A DNA stretch of 64,000 nt, taken from NCBI GenBank assembly GCA_028346125.1, contig JAOMEV010000006.1, positions 18,906 through 82,905 of the forward strand, written 5' to 3'. The notes beneath the pieces are model-generated. The model worked only from the letters and a program-made list of their open reading frames with translations, was not told where the DNA came from and searched no databases. A program made the translations under genes and the position numbers. This document shows, one piece after another, positions 9,624-17,175 of this stretch. This DNA comes from Bacteriovoracales bacterium (GTDB lineage Bacteria > Bdellovibrionota > Bacteriovoracia > Bacteriovoracales > Bacteriovoracaceae). Every line of letters begins with the position of its first letter. The stretch's first letter is position 1.

Positions 9624-9875
9624 TTAGGCCATAATATCGTAAGAGCGAATGGTTTTTCTTCCATTGGCCGTACATTTTTTTTGAGCTTGCTCAACAAGAA
9701 AGTATACATATTCATTCATTGCATCGAGTGCATCTGAAGAAACATTATAACCTTTACCCTTGAGAGCATCTTTTGTTTTAGAAGCAACTAGAAGCATTTC
9801 TTTGCTTTTTTTAGCAGATTTTTTTGCAGCTTTTTTAGTCGCTTTTTTTGCCGTTTTCTTTTTCGCTTTGGCCAT
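9624..9875 (-). CDS. histone-fold protein with lysine-rich N-terminal tail
   Basis: 83 residues. Residues 1-25 are an AKK-repeat tail with 13 lysines, like histone H1 or bacterial H1-like tails. Residues 27-83 read as one histone fold: short helix 1 (KTKDALKG), loop 1 (GYNVSS), long helix 2 (DALDAMNEYVYFLVEQAQKKC), loop 2 with GRKTI, and a short helix 3 (RSYDIMA). The GRKTIxxxDI block equals that of archaeal HMf histones. The truncated helix 3 is like the single-histone-fold proteins described in Bdellovibrio (Bd0055/HBb). It is expected to dimerise and bind DNA as a nucleoid protein. Ribosome site GAGGT is good. It is monocistronic and convergent with tdh. The combination of a long basic tail and a bacterial histone fold is the notable point. 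Confidence 0.8.
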   Translation of the reverse strand: MAKAKKKTAKKATKKAAKKSAKKSKEMLLVASKTKDALKGKGYNVSSDALDAMNEYVYFLVEQAQKKCTANGRKTIRSYDIMA

Positions 9876-9967
9876 TTTTTACCTCAACATTTGTACAAGT
9901 TAATAATGAACGCGATTCTAGGGGCTAAAGCCCCTTAACGTCAATCCTTAATTAACAAAAGATTAAA

Positions 9968-10390
9968 CTAAACAGGGAAATGTCCCCTTTTCATAAGATC
10001 AATGCACATATTTACGTAATCACCGCGAGACTTATTGAACTCATCAAAAGTCCAAAGGCCTTCCCCTAGTTCCAATTTACCCGTAGGAGAGAAATAAAAA
10101 ACACTTTTACCACTTATTTTTGTCTCTAATTCCTCAACGACAAAATCAACACCTACATCTTCAAAAAAAAAAAGTCTTTTCTTAAGGTTGTCAGGAATAC
10201 GATAGACTTTTCCAGAAACACTCCCATTAGGGTCTGGAAGCAGAACCGGAAATTTTTCTTTTAAAACTTTAAAGCTGGAAAACCCTTTTATTTCCAAATT
10301 TTGCTCAAATAGCTCAGAAGGCCTTCTTTCTAAAACAATTGAAAAAACCTCCGAATCTAATAGAGTGCCGTAAAAGAAAAAATAATCCAT
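9968..10390 (-). CDS. gamma-glutamylcyclotransferase-like (AIG2/GGCT) protein
   Basis: 140 residues, complete. FFYGTLLD at 5-12 is the substrate-binding YGTL motif of the GGCT/AIG2 fold, GKVYRIPD at 60-67 matches the following strand, and E77 in FFFEDVG is the expected catalytic glutamate. Family members cyclise gamma-glutamyl amines or peptides to 5-oxoproline; the substrate here is unknown. The start ATG lies one base after the stop of the MerR-type regulator (TAG-A-ATG), so translation is coupled. Confidence 0.75.
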   Translation of the reverse strand: MDYFFFYGTLLDSEVFSIVLERRPSELFEQNLEIKGFSSFKVLKEKFPVLLPDPNGSVSGKVYRIPDNLKKRLFFFEDVGVDFVVEELETKISGKSVFYFSPTGKLELGEGLWTFDEFNKSRGDYVNMCIDLMKRGHFPV

Positions 10391-10391
10391 T

Positions 10392-11336
10392 CTAAGAAAG
10401 CTCTTTGAGATAATTATCTAGATATTTGAGGTCTGGTAAGAAGTGAAAGGATTTATTTTTTTGAAATTTGGCCAAATTAAAGCGAGCAGCGCCCCCTAGC
10501 CATAAGGACTGACCTTTTGACATCCCCTTGGTTAACCTCTCCATAAACCCATTTAAAAAATCTTCTTTTTGGGGTGCTACAAAACTATTTGCAGAGAGTA
10601 AAATTACATTGGCCTCTACTGATTCAGAAACTTCAAGAATTGTTTCAACATTCATATTAGGCCCTATATAAAAAAACTTTAACCCATAATGGCAACAAAG
10701 AAGCCCATAAAGTAGAAGACTAAACTCCGAATGATCTGTTTCTGGAGTCGCTAGCGCCACGAGGTTTGGGCTCCTAGATTTCTGTTTATAGTTTCTAAAA
10801 AGAACATGGCCAATATGAAATTTAAGCATTGAAGATAATGCCTGTTCCTGAGAAATATTAAGCTCTCCTCTATAAACCCTTATTCCAACTTCCTGAATAA
10901 GAGGAGAAATGATATCAAGAGCAAGATCCCTTGGAGAATGTGTTATCTTTAATTTTTCAATTTCATGGGCGATAATATCAAGCTTATATTGCTTAATCGC
11001 AAGCATGAGGCCATCCAACGATGCCTGGAAGTTCTTAGAGGAATCTACTTCATTAAGAGAAACCTTTTCGGGTTCAAACTCATCCGTTTTACCAAGCTTT
11101 TTCAGGAATGCTTTCAGCTCATCAACGGGTTTTTGAGCAATCGTACCAATGGAGCTCCCCAAAGAACATAACTCAGAAAGAAGACGAAGTTTTTCAATAT
11201 CATCATCGCTATAAAGCCGCCTTCCAGATTCATTTCTGGACGGTGCGACAGCATTATATCTCTTTTCCCAGGCCCTTAACGTATGAGCTCCAACTCCTGA
11301 AAGTTTAGAGGCTATTTGAATATTATATTTCCCCAC
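10392..11336 (-). CDS. MerR-family regulator with cobalamin-binding-like domain (CarH/LitR type)
   Basis: 314 residues from GTG 11336 (AGGAG 7 bases upstream). The N-terminal MerR winged helix (3-70) contains LRAWEKRYNAV and GRRLYSDDD. A helical bundle and a Rossmann-like B12 domain follow. The light-sensing CarH relatives have W, H, E, H in the helical bundle capping the cobalamin; here the corresponding positions read V154, Y155, E164, Q165. The likely lower-axial His is kept (H202 in PETDHSEF). So the fold is CarH/LitR-like, but the upper B12 cap is altered, and cobalamin or light sensing is uncertain. It is divergent from the TIGR01777 epimerase and LOV genes and probably regulates that promoter and its own. 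Confidence 0.75.
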   Translation of the reverse strand: MGKYNIQIASKLSGVGAHTLRAWEKRYNAVAPSRNESGRRLYSDDDIEKLRLLSELCSLGSSIGTIAQKPVDELKAFLKKLGKTDEFEPEKVSLNEVDSSKNFQASLDGLMLAIKQYKLDIIAHEIEKLKITHSPRDLALDIISPLIQEVGIRVYRGELNISQEQALSSMLKFHIGHVLFRNYKQKSRSPNLVALATPETDHSEFSLLLYGLLCCHYGLKFFYIGPNMNVETILEVSESVEANVILLSANSFVAPQKEDFLNGFMERLTKGMSKGQSLWLGGAARFNLAKFQKNKSFHFLPDLKYLDNYLKELS

Positions 11337-11394
11337 AGCATTTCTCCTTTTAAACTTACAATTAAAGAATACTCCAGTTTTTAAAAAAATTAAA

Positions 11395-11440
11395 ATTTGT
11401 AAAACTAATAAATATCTATCTAAACCTTTTAATTACAAAT
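11395..11440. promoter_or_regulatory. possible operator in divergent MerR/epimerase intergenic region
   Basis: ATTTGTAA at 11395-11402 and TTACAAAT at 11433-11440 form a perfect 8-base inverted repeat 30 bases apart. A related TTACAATT lies at 11356-11363. Divergent MerR-family genes usually control the shared intergenic region, so these arms are candidate regulator sites. The wide spacing is unlike a single MerR dimer site, so the assignment is tentative. Confidence 0.3.
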
Positions 11441-11504
11441 ACTTAATGAAAAAATAAGGAAAAATTTTATTCCTGTTTAATTAATGTCTAATCTATATCT
11501 CTTG

Positions 11505-11534
11505 TTGAGATTCCGTAAAAAGCTAAGATATACT
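11505..11534 (+). promoter_or_regulatory. predicted promoter of the epimerase-LOV operon
   Basis: TTGAGA at 11505-11510 and TATACT at 11529-11534 are separated by 18 bases and lie 30 bases before the ATG at 11564. This is a near-consensus sigma-70-type promoter with a slightly long spacer. AGGAGG at 11552-11557 supplies the ribosome site. Confidence 0.5.
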
Positions 11535-11563
11535 CTGATAGTGACTTTTTTAGGAGGACATAA

Positions 11564-12481
11564 ATGAAGATTCTTATTACCGGGGCTACAGGATTTGTCG
11601 GCAGACACCTTGTCGAAAAACTTCTCCAGGAAGGACATACTATTTTGACCTACTCTCGCAACAAAGCTTCAGCTCTTAAAAAGCTCCCCAAAGAAGTTCA
11701 AGTTTTTGAATGGTCAAATGTCTCAGAAGATCTTCCACCTAAAGAGGCAATGGAAAATATTGAGGCCGTCATCAACCTTATGGGGGAAAACCTGTCAGAA
11801 GGAAGATGGTCTAAGTCTCAAAAAGAAAAAATTTTCAACTCAAGGGTTTTGGGGACAAAAAACCTTGTCAAAGGACTTGAAGAAAATTTGAAGGGGAACT
11901 TAAAAGTCTTTATATCTGCTTCGGCCATTGGTCATTATGTAGTCAATCGCAAAGAACAACTCACAGAGGAATCTCCGAAAGGTGACGGATTTTTGCCAGA
12001 TTTATGCGAGCAGTGGGAAAACTCAACTCAAAGCTTAAGTAAATCGGATAGGACCCTTACACTAAGAATAGGCGTCGTCCTAGGCAAAGGTGGAGGGATC
12101 TTAAAAAAGCTCTCACCTATCTTTAATCTTGGCCTCGGCGGACCAATCGGATCAGGGTCACATATGATGAGCTGGATCCATATTGAGGATCTAGCGTGTA
12201 TTTTTGCCGAATCTCTAAAAAATAACCATTTTGAAGGAGTTATAAACGGGGTTTCACCTTTCCCTGTTTCCAATAAAGAGTTTTCAAAATCTCTAGGACA
12301 GGCCTTAAAAAGGCCAGTTATTTTCCCTGTTCCACCTCTTGCCCTAAAGTTGGCCTTTGGTGAAATGTCTACTATAATGCTCGATGGGCAAAGCATCATT
12401 TCGCAAAAACTAGAGAACCTTAACTTTAAATTTAAATTCCCCAAAATTAATGAAGCTCTTCTAAAAGAAGCCGAAAGTTGA
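11564..12481 (+). CDS. TIGR01777-family NAD(P)-dependent epimerase (YfcH-like)
   Basis: 305 residues. It is an extended short-chain dehydrogenase with the nucleotide motif TGATGFVG at 6-13 and family segments VINLMGENLSEGRW, FISASAIGHYV and MMSWIHIEDLA. The DUF1731-type C-terminus follows. The substrate is not established for the family. Members often sit near photolyase and light-controlled regulator genes, which fits the divergent MerR/B12-domain regulator and the LOV gene 28 bases downstream. Start and AGGAGG ribosome site are clear. Confidence 0.85.
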   Translation: MKILITGATGFVGRHLVEKLLQEGHTILTYSRNKASALKKLPKEVQVFEWSNVSEDLPPKEAMENIEAVINLMGENLSEGRWSKSQKEKIFNSRVLGTKNLVKGLEENLKGNLKVFISASAIGHYVVNRKEQLTEESPKGDGFLPDLCEQWENSTQSLSKSDRTLTLRIGVVLGKGGGILKKLSPIFNLGLGGPIGSGSHMMSWIHIEDLACIFAESLKNNHFEGVINGVSPFPVSNKEFSKSLGQALKRPVIFPVPPLALKLAFGEMSTIMLDGQSIISQKLENLNFKFKFPKINEALLKEAES

Positions 12482-12509
12482 TAAAATTAAGAAAAAAAGA
12501 AGGGAATAA

Positions 12510-13082
12510 ATGAAAGACCTAAAAACGATACTAATTTCATGTGGAGATTTATTTCCAATCCCCTTCGTAATAGCTGACTTTACTCAGAAGCATCAACCTC
12601 TGATTTTTATAAGTGACTCATTCGTGGAGCTTACTGGCTACCAAAAGGATGAAGTCATTGGAAAAAATTGTCGATTCTTGCAGGGAGAAAAAACGGACAA
12701 AACAACTATTAAAAACATAAGAAAATCTTTAGATAACAGCGAGTGCTGCTACTATGATATCTTAAACCATAAAAAGAATGGCGATGCTTTCTGGAATCGC
12801 CTTGCACTTTTTCCAGTTGGTCCCACGGACAATACTTGTACCTATTACGTTGGCATCCAGATGGAGATTTCAGCATCGTCAGAAAGGATTTCAAAATTCA
12901 ACGATGATATCAAGAAAAATCAAATCGCCAAGAAAGTCAAAAACCCTTTTCAAGAAATTATGAATGCTCAAAGGGCCTCAGATCTTGTTTTTTTCAACCC
13001 CTCTGAAATCACATATGAAGATTTTGTGGGAAAAATGAAAAAAAATGTTCAAGATATATGCTCTTTTATAAAATCCTTGTGA
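12510..13082 (+). CDS. short LOV-domain blue-light photoreceptor
   Basis: 190 residues. Residues 12-122 form a PAS/LOV domain with the diagnostic GKNCRFLQG at 51-59: C54 is the residue that forms the photoadduct with flavin. The FMN-contacting N86 (NHKKNG), N96 (FWNRL) and Q117 (GIQ) are also present, so flavin binding and blue-light photochemistry are expected. A helical extension of about 68 residues follows, with no kinase, GGDEF or DNA-binding domain. It is therefore a short LOV protein that must signal through dimerisation or a partner. It sits 28 bases after the TIGR01777 gene, so it probably shares its promoter. Confidence 0.88.
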   Translation: MKDLKTILISCGDLFPIPFVIADFTQKHQPLIFISDSFVELTGYQKDEVIGKNCRFLQGEKTDKTTIKNIRKSLDNSECCYYDILNHKKNGDAFWNRLALFPVGPTDNTCTYYVGIQMEISASSERISKFNDDIKKNQIAKKVKNPFQEIMNAQRASDLVFFNPSEITYEDFVGKMKKNVQDICSFIKSL

Positions 13083-13116
13083 ACCAAATAAAACCCTTTA
13101 ATTGACCGGTAAGACC

Positions 13117-13359
13117 ATGCAAAAAGAGACCTTAGAAAAGTTTGAAATCATTTCAAAAATAATAAGAAATTTAGTTTTTACTCTGGCAATCCCCCTGTTT
13201 CTTTACCACGCATTTTGCGAGGCCCGATTACACCTTAAGCATCAAAGAATTACGAAAGAAAAAACTATTACACAAAAAATTCTGAAAAAAGGAAACGACA
13301 AAATTGAACTGATAAAAGAGGGTATTTTAAATAAGCTTCTTGAAAGCCTAAAGCAATAA
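13117..13359 (+). CDS. small membrane-anchored hypothetical protein
   Basis: 80 residues from ATG 13117; a TTG 15 bases earlier is possible but neither has a strong ribosome site. One hydrophobic segment (about residues 12-30, NLVFTLAIPLFLYHAF) is followed by a basic, helical cytoplasmic or periplasmic tail. It is 34 bases after the LOV gene and likely the last gene of the operon. Family not recognised. Confidence 0.5.
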   Translation: MQKETLEKFEIISKIIRNLVFTLAIPLFLYHAFCEARLHLKHQRITKEKTITQKILKKGNDKIELIKEGILNKLLESLKQ

Positions 13360-13700
13360 AGGCCTGAGGGCCCTAGATAAGAGACTTTAAAGCACCGAGT
13401 TCCACTCTTAACCCGTTTTTTTCAAACCGAGACTAATTCATAGCCAAAAAACACCTTTTACAAGATTTTATACTGGAGCAGGGCCGATCTTTTTTAAGAA
13501 GTTGTAAAAAGTGAGAATTTAATCCTCTCAAAGGTTAGAAAAAGTGGCCATTTCAACGATTTTTTCCATAAATTCTAAAAAAAATACCTATATTTACTAA
13601 AATCTATTGCTAATTTCTTTCAAGGTTTATATAAAATCCTCTGGAACAATCTACATTTTATTTCATATTTTGTGGAACAAAGAATTAAAGGAAGACGATT
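13360..13700. other. intergenic region and long leader before csp
   Basis: 341 bases. It starts with a short GGCC-TGAG-GGCC hairpin that may end the LOV operon. The rest is AT-rich and probably holds the csp promoter and a long 5' leader, as is usual for cold-shock genes. I cannot define a cold-box. AAAGGAAG precedes the csp ATG. Confidence 0.4.
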
Positions 13701-13895
13701 ATGGAAACTGGTACAGTAAAATTTTTTAATGAAGAGAAAGGGTTTGGATTCATCAAGCCTGACAATGGTGGAAAAGATTTATTCGTTCATGCTACAGGCG
13801 TAGAAAATGGACCGATCACTGAGGGAGACTCTGTTGAGTTTGAAATTGGTGAAGGAAAGAAAGGCCCTTGTGCCGTTAGAGTAAGCCGTAAATAA
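13701..13895 (+). CDS. cold-shock domain protein (CspA family)
   Basis: 64 residues, a complete single cold-shock OB fold. RNP1 (KGFGFIKP at 13-20) and RNP2 (DLFVHAT at 26-32) RNA-binding motifs are intact. It binds single-stranded RNA or DNA and acts as an RNA chaperone. The slightly acidic [16 protein letters not shown] loop is normal for the family. It is monocistronic with a long leader and a downstream hairpin. Confidence 0.95.
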   Translation: METGTVKFFNEEKGFGFIKPDNGGKDLFVHATGVENGPITEGDSVEFEIGEGKKGPCAVRVSRK

Positions 13896-13908
13896 TTTTA
13901 TTTATATA

Positions 13909-13944
13909 GAGGGTAGAAAGCTGTCTTGCGCACTCTTTACCCTC
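13909..13944 (+). terminator. putative terminator of csp
   Basis: GAGGGTAGAAAG at 13909-13920 pairs with CTTTACCCTC at 13935-13944 with one bulged base, 13 bases after the csp stop. The following sequence is T-rich but has no long uninterrupted T-run. Confidence 0.5.
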
Positions 13945-14009
13945 GGTTACTTTCTCTAAACTCCCCAAATTTAACAAATTAATCAAGCTTTTTTAAAAGT
14001 TATTGGGTT

Positions 14010-15350
14010 TTATAGCTTAGTAATCCAGCTTTGAAGCTTTTTATCCATTTTTCTCATACTCTTCCTCCTCCACCCACGGCTACCTGCTCTTAAATATCTA
14101 CCTTTTTCCGGGTCGAGCTTGCTTAATAGCGCCCTATTTTTTTCGTGGGAAGTAAAAAGAGCAAATGCATATCTTTTGCCTGATTTTCCCATAAGGTAGC
14201 CCGCCAAATTATTTACATAATAAAGAGAGCCGGTCTTACCATATATTCTAAAGGCCAGTGAAGGGTGCTTAAGCCTTTTTACCAACCCCCCACTATGACC
14301 ATTTATAGAAAGGAGAGACCAAAAGGAACGGTCTTTGAAGTTTACATTCTGAAGAGAAAATAAGAGCTGGGCCATTTCCTTGGAGCCTATTTTATTATTT
14401 AGGTTTAAACCTGACGCATTATTAAAGTGAGAGCCCTCCCAATTGATATGAGGAAACTTTTTCTTAAACCATTTGTGCATATAGGAAGCCGAATCCAAAA
14501 GAGACTTCTTCCCTTTAGAAAGCTTTTTGACGGCCTTCAACATCGCCATTTCTGCAATGAGATTATTACTGTATTCAAGACCCAATGACGCCAATCGGAT
14601 CAAAGGAATGCCTTTGTGAGAGGCCAAAAGAACAGAGTTTTCAGGTACCATTTTATTTTGTGGGTCAGGTAAGCTTAGGCCATGAAGATCGGCCAAGTAG
14701 TGAAAAAAATAAGAAGTAAAAAGGTTACTATTTTTACTTGGAAGATTTTCTATAGATCTCATCCTCATTTTCGAGTTTTTCAACCAGATCTCGCTGCCTT
14801 CCGCACCCAGACCAAATTTAAACTTCTGTCCCTTTCTTGACCTTTTCTCAGACTTTACAATGAGATGCTTTAAAGGAGGTGAGGCGAGGTTTGATTTTGT
14901 CCACACTCGAAATCGATTAAACTCGACGTTCAAAGCACCAATAGAAGGGTTATCAGTTTGATCTTCTAATCCTAATTCTGAAATTCGAGGATAGGCCCAC
15001 TGTTCGGAGCTGTCATAATAATATTTTCCTTCAATCTTTTGTATCCCCTTACTTTTTATCTGGTGAATAAGAGAAAGAATGTGATTTGCGGTAAAATAAG
15101 GAGCACCGTAACCTTTCAAGTAAAGGTTACCTTTTAAAACACCATTAACAATTTTACCTGTTTTATGAACTTCTGTTCTAAAATGGTCTTCAGGACCCAA
15201 AACTTTTAAAGCAAAATAAAAAGTAAAAATTTTCGAGACTGAGGCCAAAATCATTGGCCGGTCAGAATATTCAGACTCAATCAATTTCCCATTATCTAAA
15301 TCAATAAGAGCATAAGACATCTTTGTCCCACTTAGGGACCTTGCCTGCAA
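14010..15350 (-). CDS. dacB: D-alanyl-D-alanine carboxypeptidase/endopeptidase (PBP4, S13 family), signal peptide out of frame
   Basis: The open frame of 446 residues has the three penicillin-binding motifs: SVSK at 37-40, SNN in the LEYSNNLIAEM segment, and KTG in YGKTGSLYY. This identifies an S13 periplasmic DD-peptidase that trims or cuts peptidoglycan peptides. No export signal lies in frame from the first usable start (TTG 15350). ATG at 15394 begins MKKRIFF and is two bases after the stop of the MltB gene. It is in another frame; one extra T in the T10 tract (15372-15381) would join it in frame, giving a signal peptide starting MKKRIFFFALLFSSFLQA. So this is a sequencing indel, a phase-variable tract or slippage. 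Confidence 0.85.
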   Translation of the reverse strand: MQARSLSGTKMSYALIDLDNGKLIESEYSDRPMILASVSKIFTFYFALKVLGPEDHFRTEVHKTGKIVNGVLKGNLYLKGYGAPYFTANHILSLIHQIKSKGIQKIEGKYYYDSSEQWAYPRISELGLEDQTDNPSIGALNVEFNRFRVWTKSNLASPPLKHLIVKSEKRSRKGQKFKFGLGAEGSEIWLKNSKMRMRSIENLPSKNSNLFTSYFFHYLADLHGLSLPDPQNKMVPENSVLLASHKGIPLIRLASLGLEYSNNLIAEMAMLKAVKKLSKGKKSLLDSASYMHKWFKKKFPHINWEGSHFNNASGLNLNNKIGSKEMAQLLFSLQNVNFKDRSFWSLLSINGHSGGLVKRLKHPSLAFRIYGKTGSLYYVNNLAGYLMGKSGKRYAFALFTSHEKNRALLSKLDPEKGRYLRAGSRGWRRKSMRKMDKKLQSWITKL

Positions 15351-15371
15351 AAAGGAGCTAAAAAGAAGGGC

Positions 15372-15381
15372 AAAAAAAAAA
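15372..15381 (-). repeat. T10/A10 homopolymer within the PBP4 signal-peptide region
   Basis: Ten consecutive A on the plus strand (T on the coding strand). With ten T the ATG at 15394 runs to an early stop. With eleven T it would read through a signal peptide into the PBP4 frame. The tract thus decides whether the enzyme can be exported. Confidence 0.8.
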
Positions 15382-15396
15382 TTCGTTTTTTCATAA

Positions 15397-16371
15397 TTAT
15401 TTCAAAGCTTCCATTAAGACGATATTTAACGCAGCAAAAAGACTGGATTTATTCCATTTCATGAGAGTTTCATAGTTCGATCCTCTTAAAATCATAGGAG
15501 AATTTTTATGTTTAATAATCGCTATTTTTCTTTTCCAATTGCCATCAAGATGAGTTCCATCTAAATTTCTAAGACCAAGCTTATTGTACTCAGCTGGAGA
15601 ACGCATAGAATCAGAGGAAAACCTTTTTCGCCTCACACCCTTGACTAAAAGACCGATGGCCTTACTTTGTTTCCAATTTGCCTTTTTTAAAAAGTTAGCA
15701 ATTGAAGCAAAAATATCGGCCTTATTATTCCAAATGTCTTTTTTACCATCGCCATCATAGTCTTGTGCATATTTTAAAAAGCTGGAGGGCATAAACTGGC
15801 ATTGCCCCATGGCCCCTGCCCAGCTCCCCAAAAAATTCTTATTATTGATGTGGCCATCATGAATAATTTTAAAAGCAGAGTAGAGCTCATTTTCAAAAAA
15901 AGCCCGCCTTCTTTTATCAAAGGCCAAAGTGGTCAAAGCTCTAATAACTTTGTATTTCCCTGTAATTTTGCCGTATAAAGTTTCTACACCCCAAAGAGAC
16001 ACGATAATTTCTTTATCCACGCCATATTTTTTTTCTATTTCTTCTAAAAGCTTTCTATGATTTTTAAGGTGAATCTTTCCCTTATCAATTCTGTTCGGTT
16101 TAGATCCGACCCACTTTTTCATCCACTTCTTATAATTAATAGTTGTGCTAGCCGTTACTTGGTTTCTGTCTTTATCAATAATTGATTTGTCTAACGAGAC
16201 TCCTTTAAACTGCTTCAAAAGAAATTTTCTAGGGAGACCTCTCTTCACGGCCCTCACTATAAAACTCTTTTTCCACACTTCAAAGGAAGATAACTTCTTG
16301 ACCTTTTTGCCCAAACATACCTTGTAGGTAGGAATGGTCAAAATGAAAAAAATACAAATAAGTTTTTTCAT
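15397..16371 (-). CDS. lytic murein transglycosylase B-like (GH103)
   Basis: 324 residues with an N-terminal signal sequence (MKKLICIFFILTIPTYKVCLG). Catalytic Glu is E130 in SLWGVETLYGK. The downstream GSWAGAMGQCQFMPSSF and DYDGDGKKDIW segments are typical of MltB/SLT_2 enzymes, which cleave the MurNAc-GlcNAc bond to give 1,6-anhydro ends. There is no clean lipobox, so it is probably soluble in the periplasm. The PBP4-like gene follows two bases after its stop; the pair would cut both glycan and peptide parts of the wall. Confidence 0.88.
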   Translation of the reverse strand: MKKLICIFFILTIPTYKVCLGKKVKKLSSFEVWKKSFIVRAVKRGLPRKFLLKQFKGVSLDKSIIDKDRNQVTASTTINYKKWMKKWVGSKPNRIDKGKIHLKNHRKLLEEIEKKYGVDKEIIVSLWGVETLYGKITGKYKVIRALTTLAFDKRRRAFFENELYSAFKIIHDGHINNKNFLGSWAGAMGQCQFMPSSFLKYAQDYDGDGKKDIWNNKADIFASIANFLKKANWKQSKAIGLLVKGVRRKRFSSDSMRSPAEYNKLGLRNLDGTHLDGNWKRKIAIIKHKNSPMILRGSNYETLMKWNKSSLFAALNIVLMEALK

Positions 16372-16548
16372 ATGGAAATATTACTTTGAAATTTATTTTT
16401 AGTAAAAACAAACCCCAGTGTAAAAAAAAGTTAACCTTGACTTTACTTATCCGGGTAAACTAATTCACTTTCTAAAATCCTACGCCATAACTCGCTTGGA
16501 ATGAAGAAAAATATTTATAATTCGGCAACAATAAGCTAATTTTTTTAT

Positions 16549-17175
16549 ATGACTGATTATTGGACGCTCATTACAATTATGTTTCTGGCCATGATGAGCC
16601 CTGGTCCGGATCTAATATTAATACTTAATAATGGTCGTTTCGGCATTAAAACGGGACTGGCAACATCTTTAGGGATCACTGTTGGTTTTGGCCTGCATAC
16701 CACATTGGTAGTTTTTGGCCTTTCTCTTCTTTTAACCCAAAATATTATTCTAAAACAAGTTGTGAGTATCTTAGGAGCTTTCTATTTGATACACATCGCA
16801 ACAAAAATTTGGAATAGTTACAAGGAGGAGCTCCTCCTTAATGGAAAAAAACTCAAGAACTGGCGAGAGTCCTTTAAAGAAGGTTTTATATGCAATATTT
16901 TAAATCTGAAAGTTCTTCTTTTTACTTTAAGCCTGTTTACTCAATTTATACCTATAGAAGTTGGCCTTAATACTAAATTAAAGCTGGCATTCATTCTTAT
17001 CATGGAATGTCTTATTGTTTGGTCTTTATTTGGAGTTTTCCTCCAATATAGGCCATTAAAAGAGTTTATGATTCACCAAAGAAAATATATTGATAGACTC
17101 TTTGCTTTTGCCTTAATTTTATTTTCTGGGAAAATATTCTTTACTACTTTCCAAAGTTTTTTTAATCATAAATAG
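16549..17175 (+). CDS. LysE/RhtB-family amino-acid exporter
   Basis: 208 residues with about six membrane segments. The N-terminal MMSPGPDLILILNNGRFGIKTGLATSLGI is the family signature (SPGP followed by GxxxGxxxxxG). Family members export amino acids or homoserine lactones across the inner membrane; the substrate cannot be told. It overlaps the convergent CheA-like gene by 14 bases. The ribosome site is poor. Confidence 0.82.
   Translation: MTDYWTLITIMFLAMMSPGPDLILILNNGRFGIKTGLATSLGITVGFGLHTTLVVFGLSLLLTQNIILKQVVSILGAFYLIHIATKIWNSYKEELLLNGKKLKNWRESFKEGFICNILNLKVLLFTLSLFTQFIPIEVGLNTKLKLAFILIMECLIVWSLFGVFLQYRPLKEFMIHQRKYIDRLFAFALILFSGKIFFTTFQSFFNHK

Noticed and set aside
16145..16327. 60-codon plus-strand open frame inside the MltB gene
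   Set aside because: Antisense shadow of a well-supported coding region with no ribosome site.
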